Source: Bacteroidota bacterium (GTDB lineage: Bacteria; Bacteroidota; Bacteroidia; Flavobacteriales; Flavobacteriaceae). Taken from it: a DNA stretch of 9,444 nt. The stretch's first letter is position 1; each line of letters starts with the position of its first letter. Both the position numbers and the translations under genes were made by a program. Location of the stretch: positions 1 to 9,444 of the forward strand of contig JAEWLN010000165.1 in NCBI GenBank assembly GCA_023457535.1, given 5' to 3'. The notes beneath the pieces were generated by a model that saw only the letters and a program-made list of their open reading frames with translations, made no database searches and had not been told where the DNA came from. Below are positions 6,576 through 9,444 of the stretch, in pieces.

Positions 6576-7241
6576 TTAAAATTTGTATCCGAAATTAATA
6601 GAAAGGACATTGTTTTTAGCATCGAAACTTGTGAAACCGAGACCAAAATCGTTGACGTCGTAGATATTGGTCAAACCAATGTTGTAACGCGCGCCAGCGA
6701 AGAAATTCTCTGTAAAGTCATATCCGAGGCCGATGTTAAAACTAAAATCAATTCCTTTCAAATCGTCTTTGATATCCTCGGTTTCAGAATATTTCTCAGT
6801 AACCAGTGTTCCATCAAAATCTTCATACGTTTCAGTGGTTTCATATTTATCTTTAGCAGAAACAAGAATACCTAACTGCGGCCCTGCTTCAACGTGGAAA
6901 CCCTTAACGATATAATATTTCGCAAGAATTGGCAAGTTTACATAAGAGAGTGTTATCTTATCCTCTGAACGGTAAGTTTCTCCGAACCCGTAGTCTTCGA
7001 AATCTTCCGTTTTGGCACCTTGCATCGAGTAGAGTAATTCTGCCTGTAATCCGAATTTATCCGTAATCATCAGTTCCCCGAGCGCACCGGCGTTGAAACC
7101 TACTTTCATTTTAGCGTCATCTACCAAGTCGGTCTTGAGGTTAGCGAGATTGACGCCGGCCTTTACGCCGAACTTAAATTCCTGTGCGTTAGCTGTACCA
7201 AAAGCGGCGAGCGCTAAAACGGATAAAATTACTTTTTTCAT
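6576..7241 (-). CDS. Outer-membrane beta-barrel protein, paralogue 4
   Basis: This 221-residue protein has a signal peptide at 1-19 (TANA|QE) and family landmarks KFGVKAGVNLANLKTD, LQAELLYSMQGAK, YVNLPILAKYYIV, VEAGPQLGILVSAKDKY, DDLKGIDFSFNIGLGYDFTE and ARYNIGLTNIYD, ending NFGYKF. It pairs most closely with paralogue 3. Loop 3 is strongly acidic (TTETYEDFDGTLVTEKYSE), as is loop 2 (EDFEDYGFGETYRSED). By eye its DNA is more A+T-rich than the neighbouring paralogues, with more AAA, GAA and TTA-type codons, which could mean a different age, origin or expression level. Its promoter box lies unusually far upstream, next to the terminator of paralogue 5. Confidence 0.9.
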   Translation of the reverse strand: MKKVILSVLALAAFGTANAQEFKFGVKAGVNLANLKTDLVDDAKMKVGFNAGALGELMITDKFGLQAELLYSMQGAKTEDFEDYGFGETYRSEDKITLSYVNLPILAKYYIVKGFHVEAGPQLGILVSAKDKYETTETYEDFDGTLVTEKYSETEDIKDDLKGIDFSFNIGLGYDFTENFFAGARYNIGLTNIYDVNDFGLGFTSFDAKNNVLSINFGYKF

Positions 7242-7268
7242 ATGATTAGTGTTTTAAGGTTACGTTTC

Positions 7269-7299
7269 AAAAAACATCCCGATTTTGTGAACCGGGATG
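7269..7299 (-). terminator. Intrinsic terminator of paralogue 5
   Basis: On the minus strand CATCCCG (7299-7293) pairs with CGGGATG (7281-7275) around an 11-nt loop, followed by six T (plus A-run 7269-7274). It stands about 24 nt after the stop of the 7324-7854 gene and lies between the likely promoter box and the start of paralogue 4. Confidence 0.85.
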
Positions 7300-7303
7300 C
7301 ACC

Positions 7304-7311
7304 CAAAATTA
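7304..7311 (-). promoter_or_regulatory. -7 promoter box probably serving paralogue 4
   Basis: TAATTTTG on the minus strand is a perfect TAnnTTTG, 62 nt upstream of the ATG at 7241. It is the only good match in the interval. Transcription from it would begin a few bases downstream, inside the first arm of the preceding gene's terminator hairpin. Confidence 0.5.
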
Positions 7312-7323
7312 TAATTACAACTA

Positions 7324-7854
7324 TTAAAACCGATAGCCTACCCCTGCATTGACATTGGAACCCAGATATCCTCCAAGTCCGATGTCTACGCGCAGTTCAG
7401 CATAAAAATTCTCAAACAGGTCGTAACTCGCGCCAAAATCGAAACTGGGCGAAAACTGGTCATCGTCGCCGTCGAGCGCAAAGTTCAGCGCCGGGCCTGC
7501 CTGAGCGTAGAAATTTTCGAAAAATGAATATTTGAGCAAAACCGGCACGTTGAGCGCCAGGTAGCCGTCATTGCCCGGAACTACTGAAAAGGTAAGTTCG
7601 GGCTGCAATTTAAAATCGTCGACGAGATCAAATTCGAGCAATCCGCCTGCGTACAAACCGCCGCCTGACGCATTGGAATCGTATCCAAAATAGTAATAAT
7701 CGTCGTAAAGGTCGTTCCTGCCACGGTCATCGCGGTGTAGTTTTCGTCCGTCGTAAGACGAGGCAAACAGTCCTGCTTTGACGCCAAACCGTATTTCCTG
7801 TGCCTGAGCGGCGCCAAAAAATAAAATAACAGTTGTTGATAAAATCTTTTTCAT
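7324..7854 (-). CDS. Outer-membrane beta-barrel protein, paralogue 5 (short form)
   Basis: This 176-residue protein has a signal peptide at 1-18 (AQA|QE). It keeps the frame of the family (RFGVKAGLFASSYDG, LQPELTFSVVPG, LNVPVLLKYSF, AQAGPALNFAL, DFGASYDLFENFYAELRVDIGLG, ending GVGYRF) but is divergent. Loops 2 and 3 are much shorter, while the first loop is long, highly charged and Tyr-rich (RKLHRDDRGRNDLYDDYYYF). The start was set at the ATG at 7854 because every paralogue begins MKK; the in-frame ATG at 7866 would add four residues. It is transcribed divergently from the plus-strand paralogue across a 190-nt control region. Function unknown. Confidence 0.85.
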   Translation of the reverse strand: MKKILSTTVILFFGAAQAQEIRFGVKAGLFASSYDGRKLHRDDRGRNDLYDDYYYFGYDSNASGGGLYAGGLLEFDLVDDFKLQPELTFSVVPGNDGYLALNVPVLLKYSFFENFYAQAGPALNFALDGDDDQFSPSFDFGASYDLFENFYAELRVDIGLGGYLGSNVNAGVGYRF

Positions 7855-7883
7855 ACTTATTTGCATTCAGAATTTGGGTATTT

Positions 7884-7891
7884 CAAAGTTA
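7884..7891 (-). promoter_or_regulatory. -7 promoter box of paralogue 5
   Basis: TAACTTTG on the minus strand is a perfect TAnnTTTG, 29 nt upstream of the ATG at 7854. No clear TTG lies at the standard spacing. Confidence 0.6.
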
Positions 7892-7929
7892 GAATATTAC
7901 AATTGGCGCGGGTTTTACCCCAACAGCAG

Positions 7930-7950
7930 TTATCAACAACTTTATCAACA
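7930..7950 (+). repeat. Two direct 9-bp repeats resembling DnaA boxes
   Basis: TTATCAACA occurs at 7930-7938 and again at 7942-7950, in the same direction with a 12-bp period. Each differs by one base from the classical DnaA box TTATCCACA. They sit between the divergent promoters of paralogues 5 and 6. They could be binding sites for DnaA or another regulator, or a chance A+T-rich repeat. Confidence 0.4.
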
Positions 7951-7964
7951 GCCAAGCGCAATTG

Positions 7965-7974
7965 TTGTTAACAA
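7965..7974. promoter_or_regulatory. Palindrome TTGTTAACAA, possible operator
   Basis: This is a perfect 10-bp palindrome in the divergent intergenic region, 36 nt upstream of the -7 box of the plus-strand barrel gene. Its position would suit an activator or repressor dimer. The binding factor is unknown, and a palindrome of this size in A+T-rich DNA may be chance. Confidence 0.3.
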
Positions 7975-8010
7975 ATGATTAAAATGGTTTACACCGACTG
8001 TAATTCAACT

Positions 8011-8018
8011 TATTTTTG
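8011..8018 (+). promoter_or_regulatory. -7 promoter box of paralogue 6
   Basis: TATTTTTG is a perfect TAnnTTTG, 26 nt before the ATG at 8045. A TTT at 7988-7990, 20 nt further upstream, may stand in for the TTG of the -33 element. Confidence 0.65.
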
Positions 8019-8044
8019 AAGCACTAAACCCAATAATTCAAACC

Positions 8045-8575
8045 ATGAAAAAGCTGTTGTTTTTACTGCTTTTGTGTGCCACGGGCATGCAGGCACAAGT
8101 TCGGTTAGGCGTTAAAGCAGGCGCTAATTTTGCCAACCTCGACGGAATCACGCTCGACACCAAAATGCGCACCGGGTTCCACTTTGGGGCCATCCTAGAA
8201 CTCCAATTGCCCGGCGCACTGGCGATCCAGCCGGAAGTGATGTATTCCTCACAAGGAGCCAAGGTCAATGTGGCCGCCTTTAACGACATTCAATACGATT
8301 ACATTACCGTTCCGGTCGCGCTCAAATGGTACCTGATCCCCGATGTGGTCAATATCGAACTCGGCCCGCAGTTCTCCTTCCTGGTCAACGACAACAACGA
8401 CTTTGATCCGGGCGATTCATCGACGTTTGACTTTGCCGCTTTGGGCGGCGTGGGCGTCAATCTCGGAAATCATTTGTTCCTGCAGGGGCGCTATGTGCTC
8501 GGGCTGACAGATGCATCGGCCAACGCCGACGTCAAAAATAAAGTCATCCAGGTTTCGGTGGGATACAAGTTCTAG
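8045..8575 (+). CDS. Outer-membrane beta-barrel protein, paralogue 6 (divergent strand)
   Basis: This 176-residue protein has a signal peptide at 1-17 (MQA|QV). Family landmarks are RLGVKAGANFANLDG, IQPEVMYSSQGAK, YITVPVALKWYLIP, IELGPQFSFLV, DFAALGGVGVNLG and GRYVLGLTD, ending SVGYKF. Loops are short: loop 2 is about ten residues (VNVAAFNDIQ) and loop 3 is NDNNDFDPGDSSTF, so this may be near a minimal form of the fold. It is the only array member on the plus strand and points toward aroQ, from which it is separated by its own terminator. G+C and codon use look like those of aroQ and rny. Outer-membrane location is inferred from the signal peptide and C-terminal Phe; function unknown. Confidence 0.88.
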   Translation: MKKLLFLLLLCATGMQAQVRLGVKAGANFANLDGITLDTKMRTGFHFGAILELQLPGALAIQPEVMYSSQGAKVNVAAFNDIQYDYITVPVALKWYLIPDVVNIELGPQFSFLVNDNNDFDPGDSSTFDFAALGGVGVNLGNHLFLQGRYVLGLTDASANADVKNKVIQVSVGYKF

Positions 8576-8584
8576 CCGCTTTAC

Positions 8585-8611
8585 AAGCCGTCTTCCGTGG
8601 CGGCTTTTTAT
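8585..8611 (+). terminator. Intrinsic terminator of paralogue 6
   Basis: AAGCCG (8585-8590) pairs with CGGCTT (8601-8606), continuing into a T-run (TTTTTATTT). It lies 10 nt after the TAG stop at 8573-8575. Confidence 0.85.
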
Positions 8612-8644
8612 TTCGCATCGCCTGCAGCCTGATGATTTTTTTGT

Positions 8645-8652
8645 TATTTTTA
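8645..8652 (+). promoter_or_regulatory. Possible -7 box of aroQ
   Basis: TATTTTTA matches TAnnTTTG at all but the last base and ends 22 nt before the aroQ ATG. No TTG was found at the right distance upstream. Confidence 0.35.
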
Positions 8653-8674
8653 CAGTCCACCAACGTGGCCAAAC

Positions 8675-9088
8675 ATGACCATTACCATTATTAACGGGCC
8701 GAACCTTAATTTGCTCGGAACGCGCGAACCAGACATTTACGGCGCCCAATCGTTCGAGGACTACCTGAAAGGGTTGCGCAAGCGTTTTTCCGGGGTTCAG
8801 ATCGAATACGTGCAAAGCAACATCGAAGGCGAACTCATCGATGCGATCCAGCGCGCGGGGTTTTCATCGGACGGCATCATCCTCAATGCAGCCGCGTACA
8901 CCCACACCTCTGTCGGCATTGGCGATGCGGTCAAATCCGTTCCGGCACCCGTCGTGGAAGTCCACATATCCAATACGTTTGCACGCGAGCCATTCCGGCA
9001 CACCTCGTTCATTTCGGCGCATGCCAAAGGCGTCGTTATCGGATTCGGGCTCAAAAGTTATGACCTGGCCTTACAAGCATTTATTTAA
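8675..9088 (+). CDS. aroQ: Type II 3-dehydroquinate dehydratase
   Basis: AroQ converts 3-dehydroquinate to 3-dehydroshikimate in the cytoplasmic shikimate pathway toward aromatic amino acids, and works as a dodecamer. The 137-residue length is typical. Signature elements are IINGPNLNLLGTREPDIYG (5-23) with the active-site loop R17 and catalytic Y22, VQSNIEGELID (46-56), LNAAAYTHTS (70-79) with substrate-binding N71, VEVHISN (94-100) with catalytic H97, and EPFRHTSF with R108. All key residues expected in the family are present. The ATG at 8675 directly starts the first beta strand. The next gene begins 6 nt after the stop, so the two are probably co-transcribed. A xerD-aroQ neighbourhood is, from memory, common in flavobacteria; here six barrel genes lie between them. 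Confidence 0.97.
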   Translation: MTITIINGPNLNLLGTREPDIYGAQSFEDYLKGLRKRFSGVQIEYVQSNIEGELIDAIQRAGFSSDGIILNAAAYTHTSVGIGDAVKSVPAPVVEVHISNTFAREPFRHTSFISAHAKGVVIGFGLKSYDLALQAFI

Positions 9089-9094
9089 CCCATT

Positions 9095-9444
9095 ATGAAG
9101 CACATTTACACGTTCCTTGTTTGTCTTTTTTCTGTAGTTGCAAGCGCACAAGTCAAAGGGGTGATAACGGATGAAAAGGGCAATCCGTTGCCGTTTGTAT
9201 CAGTTTACATCGACGGCAGCTACATCGGTACCACTTCCAATGAAAACGGAGAGTACGAATTGTACACCAAACCCAGTAAATATATTATTGTATTCCAATA
9301 TCTGGGCTACAAGACCCAGCGCATCAAATTTGTGATCGACCGCGTGGCCAAACGCCTCAACGATACGATGGTCGAAGAGCAGGTAACCCTCAATGAAGTC
9401 GTCATCGACCGCAAACACAACCCTGCCGACGAAGTCATCCGCAA
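9095..9444 (+). CDS. Secreted protein with carboxypeptidase-regulatory-like domain (DUF5686-type), 5' part
   Basis: Only the first 116 codons are present; the gene runs off the window. A signal peptide spans residues 1-18 (VVASA|QV). A carboxypeptidase-D regulatory-like domain (PF13715-like) follows at about 20-85, with the hallmark order GVITDEKGNPLPFVSVYIDG, GTTSNENGEYEL and IVFQYLGYKTQ. After this, TLNEVVIDRKHNPADEVIR resembles the linker found in the large flavobacterial DUF5686 proteins, and in those the remainder would be a long outer-membrane beta-barrel-like region. The absence of a visible TonB plug within the available sequence leaves a SusC/TonB-dependent receptor possible but less likely. 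It follows aroQ by 6 nt, so it is likely in the same transcript despite the unrelated role. Confidence 0.85.
   Translation, partial: MKHIYTFLVCLFSVVASAQVKGVITDEKGNPLPFVSVYIDGSYIGTTSNENGEYELYTKPSKYIIVFQYLGYKTQRIKFVIDRVAKRLNDTMVEEQVTLNEVVIDRKHNPADEVIR

Noticed and set aside
7855..7866. Upstream ATG at 7866 for paralogue 5
   Set aside because: All five other paralogues start MKK; the extra MQIS would disturb the signal peptide N-region and lies close to the predicted transcription start.
4193..8575. Phase-variable or invertible promoter system in the barrel array
   Set aside because: XerD is next door and surface genes are classic targets, but I saw no inverted-repeat pairs flanking the promoters and no repeat tracts likely to slip. 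This XerD looks like the housekeeping enzyme.
8417..8815. Minus-strand frame across paralogue 6 and aroQ
   Set aside because: It is antisense to two clear genes and spans a terminator, with no recognisable domain.
1..9444. CRISPR array, insertion sequence, tRNA or rRNA
   Set aside because: No regularly spaced repeats, transposase-like frames, or tRNA/rRNA motifs were seen on either strand.

Overview
The window looks like a chromosomal segment of a Flavobacteriaceae bacterium (Flavobacterium or a close relative), with moderate G+C for that group. Four things support this. There is a run of small outer-membrane beta-barrel proteins of the Bacteroidota 'porin family' type. The start of a carboxypeptidase-regulatory-domain/DUF5686-type surface protein is present. 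Several genes have the Bacteroidota promoter box TAnnTTTG a fixed short distance upstream. A 6S-like RNA lies between zapA and rny. No mobile element, CRISPR array, tRNA or rRNA was seen.

Left part (about 120-2590), plus strand: a consensus promoter (TTG, 20 nt, TAACTTTG) drives a 96-residue coiled-coil protein. It is followed after a single base by zapA, then by a structured RNA of about 160 nt that fits the 6S-Flavo type, then by rny (RNase Y), which ends at a strong intrinsic terminator. Cell-division, transcription-control and RNA-decay functions are thus packed together. rny starts only 17 nt after the RNA's U-run and has no clear promoter of its own.

Middle (2588-4118), minus strand: a DUF1905/YdeI-OmdA-type protein whose stop codon lies inside the rny terminator's U-run, and the tyrosine recombinase XerD, whose six catalytic residues fall at the same numbers as I recall for E. 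coli XerD.

Right-centre (4146-8611): six related outer-membrane beta-barrel genes. Five are in a row on the minus strand and one diverges on the plus strand. Each has its own signal peptide, its own intrinsic terminator and, in most cases, its own TAnnTTTG box. They appear to be an expanded paralogue family with a conserved barrel frame and highly variable putative surface loops, placed between xerD and aroQ.

Right edge (8645-9444), plus strand: aroQ (type II 3-dehydroquinate dehydratase), followed after 6 nt by the N-terminal part of a secreted protein with a carboxypeptidase-regulatory-like domain, cut by the window end.

Most of the window is ordinary flavobacterial chromosome. I saw no convincing new multi-gene system. 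The points most worth a second look are the beta-barrel paralogue array, the promoter that abuts a neighbour's terminator inside it, the 6S-rny junction, and the repeat- and palindrome-containing divergent region at 7867-8044.
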